NCBI GenBank assembly: GCA_963836015.1 | Contig: CAWIIF010000006.1 | Location: 1 to 64,000 of the forward strand | Source of the DNA: CAWCDJ01 sp963836015 | Lineage (GTDB): Bacteria > Acidobacteriota > Terriglobia > Bryobacterales > Bryobacteraceae | Length of the DNA: 64,000 bases | Direction: 5' to 3' | Part shown: one piece after another, positions 29,001 to 37,002 of the stretch | Position numbering within the stretch: position 1 is the first letter of the stretch | Layout: each line of letters starts with the position of its first letter | Notes under the pieces: model-generated | The model's input: the letters and a program-made list of their open reading frames with translations, nothing else | What the model was told of the DNA's origin: nothing | Databases searched by the model: none | Position numbers and translations under genes: made by a program

Positions 29001-29507
29001 AGTCGATGCCCCGCCGATCGTGCTGACCCCCGGGCTCAACGCCGCCAGGTCGAACGGATTCCGGCCGTTCAACGGCAGGTCGAGGATGCTCCGGTTCGTA
29101 ATCACCTGCCCCATGGCCGAGGTATTCACGTCCAGCGCCACGGCATTGGCGCTCACGTCCACTTCCGTCAGGGCGGTGCTCACCGAAAGCTTGAAATCTA
29201 CCGAGCGGTTTTGACCCACATCCAATTTGATGTTATCGACTCGCACCGGCTGAAATCCCTGCGAAGAGGCTTCAATCTGATAAGTGCCCGGCGGCAGCAA
29301 TGGCTGTACAAAGCGGCCGCCCGAGTCGGTAGTTAGCGACCGGCCTTCGTTGGTTTGTGTATTGGTGATCTTGATGGTTGCGCCCGGCACACTCGCTCCC
29401 GAAGGATCCGTAACTCCCCCTTGCAGGGTCCCGGTCGGGGTTTGGGCCGGCGCCGTGGCGACGTAAAGCGAAAACAGCAGGCTTAAGGAAATAGCCCATC
29501 GTCTCAT
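26031..29507 (-). CDS. TonB-dependent receptor, Oar-like with carboxypeptidase-regulatory N-domain
   Basis: 1158 residues with a signal peptide (about 1-22). Residues about 25-105 form a CarboxypepD regulatory-like domain (LQGGVTDPSGASVPGATIKI). A plug domain follows (LPLNGRNPFDLAALSPG, about 145; EFSVQINALSAEYGRFGGGVINVVTK split at the plug end). A large beta-barrel ends in FNHAQFGGPDANI and VQLAVKFIF, a terminal-Phe outer membrane signal. Acidobacteria have many such receptors; substrates are unknown. The adjacent GH2 gene suggests an amino-sugar or other glycan. A palindrome lies upstream at 29569. Confidence 0.93.
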   Translation of the reverse strand: MRRWAISLSLLFSLYVATAPAQTPTGTLQGGVTDPSGASVPGATIKITNTQTNEGRSLTTDSGGRFVQPLLPPGTYQIEASSQGFQPVRVDNIKLDVGQNRSVDFKLSVSTALTEVDVSANAVALDVNTSAMGQVITNRSILDLPLNGRNPFDLAALSPGVSTIGGASTPHIGGSRNGNNEQQIDGISNITPENNVGNNGTAYTPIVDSVQEFSVQINALSAEYGRFGGGVINVVTKSGTNELHGSAYEFARNAVLDSNDFFSNKYGASKPDMHRNQFGGTIGGPIYIPHAYNGRNRSFFFFGFEGSKEASLANETNSVPTDAARKGDFSQYPTLIYDPLTVNASGVRSPFPGNVVPGNRMDAVGKNMMGYYPEPNVGGPGAIFNNVFLVGNNTDDNKNFLGRVDHSFSDKWRAFLRLSHTSDTNNPFNDYGTAAARGWGGPTTGGSWSASMDHTYTISPTLLVDLRYGLSRSDVFRYPYSQGFDLTTLGFSQQFAAVAAQRSSEFPAFEMSNGYSGLGPNGWVHLIENPLTHLASASVTKILSRHTIKMGGEYRKLFLNFTQYGHPAGQFNFDTNWTQKVVNQYDGSGNPFAALLLGTASSGSMTHEPTAADASSYMGWYVQDDFKVTRSLTLNLGLRWDVEFPRTERYNQLSYWDPTAASPLAGKVNATAAVCPSCANLMGAMNFVGTPGSKYGRAQGPTQWHDFAPRIGLAWNALDKTVVRAGFGIAYAPSALQAAGTSGAPGIEGFNTSTNLSATFDNYQTIHAFLSNPFPDGFNLPQGAASGPGTDLGFGIGDSYFAGYRNPYSIQWNLNVQRQLPGQITLEVGYLGNRGLFLVDGDPGLNYDQLNPVYLALGNHLFDQVANPFYGLISAPGSPLTQKTIQLNYLLRPYPQYNGVQSFRKPTASSMYHGVTIRADKRFSNGLAFLVSFTGGKVMDNSASAVGYLGPTGGTREDQYNGRLEWSISPQDVSRNLVTSFVYDVPFGKGKHFLDGASRAVNAVVGGWQVNGIWSWSTGTPVIIGGASVSTTQNGLFTFSQRPDNNGHSAAIGNRSINGWFNTSVFYQPGPFTFGNLSRTLPDVRNPGVANTDLSLFKNNYFGKESRFNAQFRLEAFNAFNHAQFGGPDANITDGNFGIITGTAHSPRQVQLAVKFIF

Positions 29508-29568
29508 GTTTGACCTCCTGGCGCCGGTCGTCCAGACAGGGTGTCGGCGGTGTGCCGCTCGCCGGCGC

Positions 29569-29580
29569 TAATCGCGATTA
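29569..29580. promoter_or_regulatory. Perfect 12-bp palindrome, possible operator
   Basis: TAATCGCGATTA is a perfect inverted repeat 62 bases before the TonB receptor start and 137 before the divergent gene at 29717. A CG-centred palindrome in a divergent promoter region is the kind of site used by LacI-type and similar repressors. No such regulator is encoded nearby. Confidence 0.35.
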
Positions 29581-29716
29581 CTCCATACCTGTGCCGGGCG
29601 TGCATGCAAGGGAGAAACCGTGTCTAACCCCGTTAAAGTCTCTTGGGCACAGTAAGATCGGCGGGCCGGAGTTACTGCTTCCCTAAACGGGCCGGCGGGT
29701 ATATCATGGATGCACT

Positions 29717-30970
29717 TTGGGTCATCTGGGCTCCAGCGTTGGTCAGATTCCGTACAGTCAGGAGGACCGCGAGATCATCCGGAGGGAACTGGCTCTCATC
29801 CTCGATAGCCCCCAGTTTCGCGGCAGCCGCCGCTGCCAGGACTTCCTGACTCATGTCGTGACCCAGGCCCTCGAGGGGCACGCCGACGCCCTGAAGGAGC
29901 GCGGCCTCGCCGTCGAGGTCTTCGGCCGCAAGGCCGATGCCGGCCTCGATGACGATAGCATCGTCCGCGTGGGGGCTCGCGAGGTCCGCAAGCGGCTCGC
30001 ACAATACTATATGGCCGCTGGCAGCGCCGACCGCGTCCGCATCGAGCTCCCGCCCGGAAGCTATGTTCCGGTCTTCCATCGGAGCGGCGGCCTGGAGACC
30101 GCCGAGCCGGCCTTTGTCGAGGTTCCTGCCGCCCCGTCCCGGCCGCGCCGCGCTCGGCGGTGGGTTCTCTTCGGTTCGATCGTCGCGGCTGCGGTCGCCG
30201 TGGCCGCCTTCCTGAGCCTTCACGGGCCGCGCGAGTTCAACGCGTTCTGGGAACCCGTGTTCGATGCCCAGTCCCGGGTCATGATTTTGCTGGCCCATCC
30301 CATGGTCTATCACCCCTCCGACCGCGCCCGAACCCTGGATGAAACCCGCCACCCCCATCCCGGGAACCTGTGGGACCACCCGATCGATCTCCCGCCCGAG
30401 CTTCTCACCGGGTCGGATTTCGTCCCCGTGTTCGACCGTTACGTGGGACTTGGCGACGGCCTCGCGCTTTTCCGGCTCGGCGCCCTGTTCGACCGCCACT
30501 CGCAAAACGCCCGCGTGCGGCTCGCCAGCAAAGTTGAGTTTCCCGACCTGCGCGATTCGGCCACCATCCTGATCGGGGCCTACACCAACCGCTGGTCAAT
30601 GGATCTTTCGAAGGACCTGCCCTACCGCTTCTCCAACTGCGACCTCACTCCCTGCATCCTCTCTCCCGACCGCAAGCAGACGTGGAAAATCGGCGAGTTT
30701 CAGGCTACCGGGGTCTCGAACGACGACTACATCCTGATCTCCCGCCTGCCCCGTTCCAACACCGGCAACTTCGCCCTGATATGCGCCGGCCTCACCCAAT
30801 CCGGCACCGATGAAGCCGGCCGGATCCTGTGCGACCCCCAGACCCTCACCCCCATCCTGAAACGCCTCCCCGCCGGCTGGAATATGAAGAATCTACAGCT
30901 CCTCCTCCACTCCCAGGTGATCGGGGATGCCCCCGCCCCCCCGCAGCTGGTAGCCTCCAAGGTGTGGTGA
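29717..30970 (+). CDS. Membrane protein with acidobacterial N-terminal domain
   Basis: 417 residues. The start is uncertain: the frame opens at TTG 29717 with no ATG near. Residues about 14-115 are a conserved acidobacterial module (LILDSPQFRGSRRCQDFLTH, ALEGHADALKERGLAVEVFGR, SIVRVGAREVRKRL, then ELPPGSYVPVF). The same module opens many acidobacterial TPR or cyclase-like proteins and may bind DNA or protein; its role is unproven. One membrane helix follows (about 150-170). The C-terminal about 240 residues (NAFWEPVFD, ILIGAYTNRWSM) recur in the same phylum without a known function. It is divergent from the TonB receptor. Confidence 0.7.
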   Translation: MGHLGSSVGQIPYSQEDREIIRRELALILDSPQFRGSRRCQDFLTHVVTQALEGHADALKERGLAVEVFGRKADAGLDDDSIVRVGAREVRKRLAQYYMAAGSADRVRIELPPGSYVPVFHRSGGLETAEPAFVEVPAAPSRPRRARRWVLFGSIVAAAVAVAAFLSLHGPREFNAFWEPVFDAQSRVMILLAHPMVYHPSDRARTLDETRHPHPGNLWDHPIDLPPELLTGSDFVPVFDRYVGLGDGLALFRLGALFDRHSQNARVRLASKVEFPDLRDSATILIGAYTNRWSMDLSKDLPYRFSNCDLTPCILSPDRKQTWKIGEFQATGVSNDDYILISRLPRSNTGNFALICAGLTQSGTDEAGRILCDPQTLTPILKRLPAGWNMKNLQLLLHSQVIGDAPAPPQLVASKVW

Positions 30971-31019
30971 AACGGATTCCTAACCACTTTCCCGACTCGC
31001 AGTCTAACCGTTCAGCCGG

Positions 31020-31598
31020 ATGGAACTGACCGACGGAGCGTTCGTAGCCCGGGTTCGAGCCGGGGATGCCGACGCATTTCGGACGCTCGTGGAGCGTCAC
31101 GGCCGATCTCTGTTCCGGCTGGCATTTCGTATGACAGGCAATGAACAAGACGCTGAAGACGTGGTCCAGGAAACCTTCCTAAGGGCCTACCGCCAGATCG
31201 CGAAATTCGACGAGCGCTCGAGCTTCGGCACCTGGCTCTACCGCATCGCCGCCAACTGCTCGCTCGACACCATCCGTACCCGCAAGCGGCGGTCCGAACA
31301 GCTCGCTCCGGCGGCCGAGCCGGGCGATGAGGAGATCGTGGCCTCCCTGCCCTGCGGCAGCCCCGGCCCGGAGCGGGAAGCCCTCAGCAGCGAAGTGCGC
31401 GGCCGCGTCGCCGAAGCGATGCAGGAGCTCAGCGCCACCGAAAGAACCGCCTTCGTGCTCCGGCACTATGAAGGCCTGTCCATCGACGAATTAAGCCGCG
31501 TTCTGGAATGCCACCCCGGCGCGGCCAAGCACAGCGTGTTCCGCGCCGTGCAGAAATTGCGCAGGGCTTTGGAGCCCGTTGTGAGTCCCGCAAGATGA
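31020..31598 (+). CDS. ECF sigma factor, RpoE-like
   Basis: 192 residues. Sigma-2 region is at about 20-90 (EDVVQETFLRAYR, FGTWLYRIAANCSLD) and sigma-4 at about 125-180 (LSATERTAFVLRHYEGLSIDEL). A Pro/Glu-rich linker joins them. It directs RNA polymerase to a dedicated promoter set. The next gene, overlapping by 4 bases (ATGA), is a zinc-finger anti-sigma factor. A possible autoregulated promoter (AACC at 30982, GTCT at 31002, 16 bases apart) lies just before the start. Confidence 0.93.
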   Translation: MELTDGAFVARVRAGDADAFRTLVERHGRSLFRLAFRMTGNEQDAEDVVQETFLRAYRQIAKFDERSSFGTWLYRIAANCSLDTIRTRKRRSEQLAPAAEPGDEEIVASLPCGSPGPEREALSSEVRGRVAEAMQELSATERTAFVLRHYEGLSIDELSRVLECHPGAAKHSVFRAVQKLRRALEPVVSPAR

Positions 31599-32359
31599 AC
31601 CACCTCAGCGAAGAAGAACTGATCCTGCACTACTACGGCGAGGAGGCCGGGTCTCCGGAAGCCGTCCGGCACCTCGAGTTCTGCGGTGAGTGCCGCGCGC
31701 TCTACGGATCACTCCAACGCGTCCTCAATGCGGTGGATGCCCTGCCCGTGCCCGAGCGCGGTCCGGAATATGCCGCTTTGCTGTGGTCGCGGATCGCGCC
31801 CGCCATTCCCGCCCGCCGCCGCTGGTGGCGGCCCGTGCCCGCATGGCGGTGGGCCGCCGCGGCCGGGGCAGTCGCCGTCCTCATGATCGCGGCCTTCGTG
31901 GCCGGACGTTTCTATCCCACCGCGCGTCCGGCCGCTCACATGGCCGCCGCTGACCCGCAGGGCCGCGAGCGCATCCTCCTGCTGGCCGTTGGCGATTACC
32001 TCGACCGATCCCAGATGATGCTGGTGGAGCTGGCCAATACCGAAACCCACGGGCCGGTCGATATTACCGCCGAGCAGGAGCGCGCCACCGATCTCGTGAG
32101 CGAAAGCCGTCTCTATCGCCAGACCGCCCTTCATACCGGCGATGTGCGCGTGGCCGCCCTTCTCGACGAGCTCGACCGCGTGCTGCTCGAAATTTCTCAT
32201 GCCCCCTCGCGCCTCGAACCCCGCGACCTCGAAAAGCTGCGGGAGCGCCTTCGGGCCGATGGCATTCTGTTCAAGATTCGGGTTCTGGGCTCTAACGTCC
32301 GGGACCAGGAAGACTCCGGGCGCAATCCGCTTCCGGCGGCGCCCCAACAAAAACTGTGA
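31595..32359 (+). CDS. Anti-sigma factor with zinc-finger (zf-HC2-type) N-terminus
   Basis: 254 residues from ATG at 31595. The N-terminus has HLEFCGECRALY, the HxxxCxxC zinc motif of anti-ECF factors (about 30). A membrane helix spans about 87-107. The periplasmic part (about 110-254) is helical with TEQERATDLVSESRLYRQTAL, and may sense an envelope signal. The family holds its sigma factor at the membrane until the signal arrives. The start overlaps the sigma gene, and the stop overlaps the next GTG. Confidence 0.88.
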   Translation: MNHLSEEELILHYYGEEAGSPEAVRHLEFCGECRALYGSLQRVLNAVDALPVPERGPEYAALLWSRIAPAIPARRRWWRPVPAWRWAAAAGAVAVLMIAAFVAGRFYPTARPAAHMAAADPQGRERILLLAVGDYLDRSQMMLVELANTETHGPVDITAEQERATDLVSESRLYRQTALHTGDVRVAALLDELDRVLLEISHAPSRLEPRDLEKLRERLRADGILFKIRVLGSNVRDQEDSGRNPLPAAPQQKL

Positions 32360-33855
32360 AGAGGCTACTCATGATGCAATCTCTAGCTTTAATGACGCTG
32401 TGTATCGCGCTCGGTGCGGCTGCACAGACCCCCCCGCCCGCGCCGCCGGTGCCGCCGGCCGCGCCTGTCGAACCGGCGCCCGCGGCAACGCCCATGCCCG
32501 CGCCGATGCCGATGCCCGCTCCGGCGATTGCGCCGATGCCGCCGGTGCCGCCCGACTTCAACTTCGACTTCAAGTACGATTTCGACTTCAGCGACCGCAT
32601 TCAGGAAGCGACGGAACGCGCGCTCGCTGCCCAGGATCGCGCTCTTGCGGCGCAGGATCGTATTGCCAAAAGTTTTTCCCTGGGCAGTGGGTTTGCCTTC
32701 GCGCCCCAGATCGCCGGCTTCAAGCGAGGTGCCAGCGACGATCGCCTCTACGACGCCGGCCAGCGCGCCCTCGAAAACCGGCGCTGGGATGAAGCCCTCG
32801 AGGATTTCAACCAGGTCGCCTCCCGCGGCGGCACTCGCGCCGATGGCGCCTGGTATTGGAAGGCCTACACGCTCAACAAGCTCGGCAAGCGCGACGATGC
32901 TCTCGCCGCCATCGCCGAGCTCCGCAAGTCCTTCCCCAACAGCCGCTGGCTCGACGATGCCAAAGCCCTCGAACTCGAAGTCAAGCAGGCCTCCGGCCAG
33001 AAGGTGGCGCCCGAGAGCGAGTCCGACGACGACCTCAAGCTTCTCGCCCTCAACGGCCTCATGCAGTCCGATCCCGACCGCGCCTTCCCCCTGCTCGAGA
33101 AGCTCCTTCACAGCGCGCAATCGCCCAAGCTCAAGCGCAACGCCGTGTACGTGCTGGCCGCCAGCAGCTCGCCCCGCGCCCAGCAGCTCCTCGAGCAGAT
33201 CGCCCGTGGCCAGGGCAATCCGGACCTGCAGTTGCTCGCCATCCGCTACTTCGGCGAGCGCCGCCGCCAGAATCCCAATGCCTCCCAGGTTCTCTCCGAA
33301 ATCTATGCGTCTTCGAGCGATCTCGCCGTGAAGCGCGCCATCCTGAGCGCATTCGAATCCTCGCGCGATAAGGACCGCCTGATGCAGATCGCCAAAACCG
33401 AGAAAACGCAGGACCTGCGCCTCGAGGCCGTCCGCCGCCTCGCCTCCATGAACGACGCCCGCGCCGAAGTCTGGCAGCTCTACCAGAGCGAAAGCTCGCC
33501 GGAGATCCGCATGCAGATTCTCGAAGCTCTGCCCAACAACGGCAACCTCGACAAGTTCCTGGAAGTGGCCAAGACCGACAAGGACCCCCGCCTCCGCCGC
33601 GTAGCGATTCAGCAGCTCGCCAGCCAGCGCGCCGCGACCACCGGCGATGCCCTCGTCGCGATCTACGGCGCCGACCAGGATTCCGACGTGCGCCGCACCG
33701 TCATCGACGCCCTCTATTCCCAGCGCAACGCCAAGGATCTCGTGCAGGTGGCCCGCGCCGAGAAGGATCCCAAGATGAAACAGCAGATCGTCGAGCGCAT
33801 CGCCAACATGAAATCCCCCGAAGCCACCGAATACCTGATGGAGATCCTCAAGTGA
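32356..33855 (+). CDS. Exported HEAT-repeat protein with TPR-like region
   Basis: 499 residues. GTG 32356 overlaps the anti-sigma stop; ATG 32371 is an alternative. A signal peptide (about 1-23) is followed by a Pro/Ala/Met-rich stretch and an unusual Asp/Phe block (DFNFDFKYDFDF, about 72-84). A TPR-like tandem (YDAGQRALENRRWDEALEDF) sits at about 130-200. HEAT/ARM-type repeats fill about 215-499. It is probably a periplasmic scaffold. It overlaps the next HEAT gene by 4 bases, so all four genes of the operon are coupled. Confidence 0.8.
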   Translation: MKRLLMMQSLALMTLCIALGAAAQTPPPAPPVPPAAPVEPAPAATPMPAPMPMPAPAIAPMPPVPPDFNFDFKYDFDFSDRIQEATERALAAQDRALAAQDRIAKSFSLGSGFAFAPQIAGFKRGASDDRLYDAGQRALENRRWDEALEDFNQVASRGGTRADGAWYWKAYTLNKLGKRDDALAAIAELRKSFPNSRWLDDAKALELEVKQASGQKVAPESESDDDLKLLALNGLMQSDPDRAFPLLEKLLHSAQSPKLKRNAVYVLAASSSPRAQQLLEQIARGQGNPDLQLLAIRYFGERRRQNPNASQVLSEIYASSSDLAVKRAILSAFESSRDKDRLMQIAKTEKTQDLRLEAVRRLASMNDARAEVWQLYQSESSPEIRMQILEALPNNGNLDKFLEVAKTDKDPRLRRVAIQQLASQRAATTGDALVAIYGADQDSDVRRTVIDALYSQRNAKDLVQVARAEKDPKMKQQIVERIANMKSPEATEYLMEILK

Positions 33856-34832
33856 AGACGGTCCTCGTGCTTCTGATAGCCGCGCTGCCGCTCGCCGCCC
33901 AGCCCAAGCTCCTGGTCAACGCCCAGACGGATACGCGCCCGGCAGCCGGCGCGCTCGACCGGGTCTTCCGCGAGCTCGCTGCCGCGCAGCCCCAGCCGTC
34001 GTGGATCGCTTACAGCGTCCCGGCGGTTCGCGGCTACGGCGGGGGCTGCGAATACGTCCGCGACGATTTTCATACGGCGGGCGTGGTGCACCTCGAGCCG
34101 CCTGCCGATACCGTGATCCTTTTCCGCATCGAATCGAATGCCGTGACCCGTATCCGTTCCCTCTCGCCCGATTGCGAGATCGATGCCGGCGGCCTCCCCG
34201 TCCACTGGCTCACGGGCGTGGATCCTTCCCAAAGCGTCGCCCTGCTGGCGTCTTACGTCTCCGCCCGCGACCGCCTGGGCGATTCCATGGTCTCGGCCAT
34301 CTCGGTCCAAGCCGGTCCCGCGGCCGATGAAGCCATCGACCGCTTTGCCGCCTCCGGCCAGCCGCCCTCGCTGCGCGAGCGCGCCGTCTCCGTCATGGCG
34401 CGCCGCGGCCCGCACGGTTTCGAAGCCCTGAAAAAGATCGTCGCCGCCGACCCCGACGAGCGGGTTCGCGAGCGCGCCGTCTCGGCCCTCGCGTCATCCA
34501 ACGAACCCGGCGCCTCCGACGTCCTGCTCTCCGTCGCCCGCACGAATGCCGATTCCCGCCTGCGCGCGCAAGCCGTGGGAGCCCTGGCCCGCAAGCACAC
34601 GCCGCAAACCGCCGACATTCTGGCCGGGATCGCCGAATCCGATACCGACCGCGACGTGCGCCGCCGCGCCATCTCCGCCCTGCATTCCCTGCCGGACGAC
34701 GAAGGCGTCCCCACCCTGATCCGCATGGCGAAGACTGCCCGCGATCCGGAAGTGCGCAAGCAGTCGATGTCCTCACTGGCCCAGTCGCGCGACCCCCGCG
34801 CCCTGGCCCTCTTCGAAGAAATCCTGAAGTAG
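33852..34832 (+). CDS. Exported HEAT-repeat protein
   Basis: 326 residues from GTG 33852, overlapping the previous stop. The signal peptide is short (about 1-17, ending LAAQ). Residues about 20-130 are an uncharacterised domain with two Cys (GGGCEYV and SPDCEID). Residues about 155-326 hold about five HEAT-like repeats (ERVRERAVSALASSN, RLRAQAVGALARKH, DVRRRAISALHSL, EVRKQSMSSLAQSR). It is the last gene of the sigma operon and is followed by two hairpins. Confidence 0.8.
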   Translation: MKTVLVLLIAALPLAAQPKLLVNAQTDTRPAAGALDRVFRELAAAQPQPSWIAYSVPAVRGYGGGCEYVRDDFHTAGVVHLEPPADTVILFRIESNAVTRIRSLSPDCEIDAGGLPVHWLTGVDPSQSVALLASYVSARDRLGDSMVSAISVQAGPAADEAIDRFAASGQPPSLRERAVSVMARRGPHGFEALKKIVAADPDERVRERAVSALASSNEPGASDVLLSVARTNADSRLRAQAVGALARKHTPQTADILAGIAESDTDRDVRRRAISALHSLPDDEGVPTLIRMAKTARDPEVRKQSMSSLAQSRDPRALALFEEILK

Positions 34833-34853
34833 GGTAGGCCTCCCGGCCTGCCC
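34832..34853. terminator. Hairpin at the end of the ECF sigma operon
   Basis: GGGTAGGCC (34832-34840) pairs with GGCCTGCCC (34845-34853) around a TCCC loop, with one T-G pair. It starts on the last base of the stop codon. A second hairpin follows at once. Both lie between convergent genes and may stop transcription from both sides. Confidence 0.55.
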
Positions 34854-34855
34854 AT

Positions 34856-34870
34856 CGCGCCGAAGGCGCG
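34856..34870. terminator. Second hairpin between convergent genes
   Basis: CGCGCC-GAA-GGCGCG, a 6-bp stem with a 3-base loop, placed 2 bases before the stop of the S46 peptidase gene on the minus strand. Confidence 0.45.
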
Positions 34871-34872
34871 CG

Positions 34873-36951
34873 CTACTGTCCCATCAGCTCCTTCACCAGC
34901 GCGCCCGCTCCGTACAACTTCCCGAGCACTTCCGTCATCGCAGCCGTATGCACCGCCACCGCGCGATTTCTCTCCCCGTCATACACGAAATCGCCCACCA
35001 GCGATTCGATATTCCCGTCGAAGATCAACCCCACGATCTCCCCGTTCCGGTTGATCACCGGCGAACCCGAATTCCCGCCGATGATGTCGTTGGTCGTCAC
35101 GAAATCGAGCGGCGTCGCCAGGTCCAGCTTCTCGCACTCCTTGACGTACCGCTCCGGCAGCGCGAAATCGCCCTTGCCATCGAAGCCCAGCGACCGGTCG
35201 TATAACCCGTAGAGCGTCGTCTTATACGGCGCTTTCGTGCCGTTCATCGGGTACCCCTTCACCTCGCCGTAGGAAAGCCGCAGAGTGAACGTGGCATCCG
35301 GATAGGTGCCCTTGCCGTACACCGCGAACCGCGCCTTCCCCAGCTGCTCGCCGGCCCGCTGCACTACGCTCTGGACGTTCTCCTGGTTCCATTTGATCAG
35401 CTCGCGCCGCATCGGGTCGAGGTTTCGCGCCAGCACGATCAGTGGATCGTCCGACGCATTCACCGCCGCTGCGCCGCCCTCCACCAGCTTCCGCCGGAAG
35501 GCCGGGTCTGCCATCTTCGTTCCGTTGATCAGCGCCGCCGCGGCCTCCCCGGGCGTCTTCCCGTCCAGCACGATCTTCAGGAACGGATCGTTCGGGCCTA
35601 CACCGCTCAAGTCCCATTCGAGCGCCCCCGCCATCATCGCGATCTGTAGCTGCGGATAGACCGGGGCCGGCGAAAGCATCCGCATCTTCAGCGAATCGAG
35701 CTGCGCGTCGTGATAGCCCGGCAGCCGCTCCCCGTCCGGCTTCTGGATCTCCGCCGCGTACTGTACGATGGTGGTGGCCAGGCCCGCCAGCGACGAGCCC
35801 AGGTCGTTGTATGTCTCCTGGTTCAGCCGCGTGAGTGCTTTCTTCTCCGCCTGCGCGATCTCATCCCACGCGTTGCCGTAGGCCGCCTTCCACTGCGGGT
35901 TCGCCATCACCTTGGCGCGGAAATCCGCCTCGTCCGCGGCTTTCTTGTCCATCACGCTCTTCTCCAGCAGGCCCTGGTACTGGCCCTCCCGCGCCTTCAC
36001 GCTGTTTTCCAGCCCGAAGATCATCGACGCCGCCTGCCGCGCCTGCTCCGCGCCGAGCGCCGAGTACTGTTTCAACACCGCCAGCCGCTGCTTCAGGTGC
36101 TTGAGCGTGAGCGGCAGTCCCACGTCCCGCATCGCTTCGAGCTGCGCCAGCGTATCCATCCGGCTGGTGGATCCCGGATTGCCAGATACGAACACCAGCT
36201 CGTTGTCCGCCGCTCCCTTCGGGTTCCATTTCAGATAGTCTTTGCTGTCGATCGGCTTGCCGTTCTCGTACACGCGGAACAGCGCGAAATCGATGTCGTA
36301 CCGCGGATATGTGAAGTTATCCGGGTCCCCGCCGAAAAAGGCGATCTGCGCTTCCGGCGCGAACACCAGCCGCACGTCCGTATATTTCTTGTACCGGTAG
36401 AGCCAGTATTCGCCGCCCTGGTAGAGCGTGACGACATCCGACCGCAGGCCGGTCTTCTGCAGACTCTCCCGCTCGATTCCCGCGATTGCCGCGCGCCGCG
36501 CCGCGAACTCCTCGCCCGGCGTCTTCGCCTGCTTCACCGCCGCCATCACGCGGTCCGTGACATTTTCCATCGAAACCAGGACATTGACTTCGAGATCCGG
36601 CGACTTCATCTCCTGTCCGGCCGAGGCCGCGTAGAAGCCGTCGCGGATGTAGTCGTGCTCCCGGGTGGAGTTCTTCTGCAGTTGCCCGCGCGCCACGTGG
36701 TGATTGGTGAGCAGCAGACCGTTCGGGCTGACGAATGACCCCGATCCGCCGTCGTTCAGCCGCACGCTGGCGAGCCGCACATGGTCGAGCCACTGTTGCG
36801 TCGGTGTGAAGCCGTACTTCTGCTGCAACTGCTTCAGCGGCGGATTGTCGAAGGTCCACATGCCTTCGCCCGCGAAGAGAGAGACGCCGCTCAGCAGCGC
36901 GCCGCAAAGGGCCACCCTGGTGAGGCGGCCGGACCACCTGCGTTGAATCAT
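34873..36951 (-). CDS. S46 family dipeptidyl-peptidase (DPP7/DPP11-like)
   Basis: 692 residues with a signal peptide (about 1-27). It is a chymotrypsin-fold serine peptidase with helical insertion. Catalytic His is in LLTNHHVARG (about 83), Asp is probably in the segment FTYPRYDIDFALFRVY, and Ser is in GGNSGSPVINRNGEIVG (about 630). The segment IFDGNIESLVGDF after the Ser lines the specificity pocket. S46 enzymes remove dipeptides from peptide N-termini in the periplasm, feeding amino acid uptake. An M1 aminopeptidase lies 3 kb upstream on the same strand. Confidence 0.92.
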   Translation of the reverse strand: MIQRRWSGRLTRVALCGALLSGVSLFAGEGMWTFDNPPLKQLQQKYGFTPTQQWLDHVRLASVRLNDGGSGSFVSPNGLLLTNHHVARGQLQKNSTREHDYIRDGFYAASAGQEMKSPDLEVNVLVSMENVTDRVMAAVKQAKTPGEEFAARRAAIAGIERESLQKTGLRSDVVTLYQGGEYWLYRYKKYTDVRLVFAPEAQIAFFGGDPDNFTYPRYDIDFALFRVYENGKPIDSKDYLKWNPKGAADNELVFVSGNPGSTSRMDTLAQLEAMRDVGLPLTLKHLKQRLAVLKQYSALGAEQARQAASMIFGLENSVKAREGQYQGLLEKSVMDKKAADEADFRAKVMANPQWKAAYGNAWDEIAQAEKKALTRLNQETYNDLGSSLAGLATTIVQYAAEIQKPDGERLPGYHDAQLDSLKMRMLSPAPVYPQLQIAMMAGALEWDLSGVGPNDPFLKIVLDGKTPGEAAAALINGTKMADPAFRRKLVEGGAAAVNASDDPLIVLARNLDPMRRELIKWNQENVQSVVQRAGEQLGKARFAVYGKGTYPDATFTLRLSYGEVKGYPMNGTKAPYKTTLYGLYDRSLGFDGKGDFALPERYVKECEKLDLATPLDFVTTNDIIGGNSGSPVINRNGEIVGLIFDGNIESLVGDFVYDGERNRAVAVHTAAMTEVLGKLYGAGALVKELMGQ

Positions 36952-37002
36952 GAAAAGAAGACTCCAAACCCTTTATAGCGCGATTGCAGGGTTGGATGGC
37001 GT

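Noticed and set aside
36964..36995. Imperfect inverted repeat (CCAAACCCT / AGGGTTGG) between the S46 and DUF5107 genes
   Set aside because: The stem has a bulge and a 15-base loop; too weak to call a terminator.
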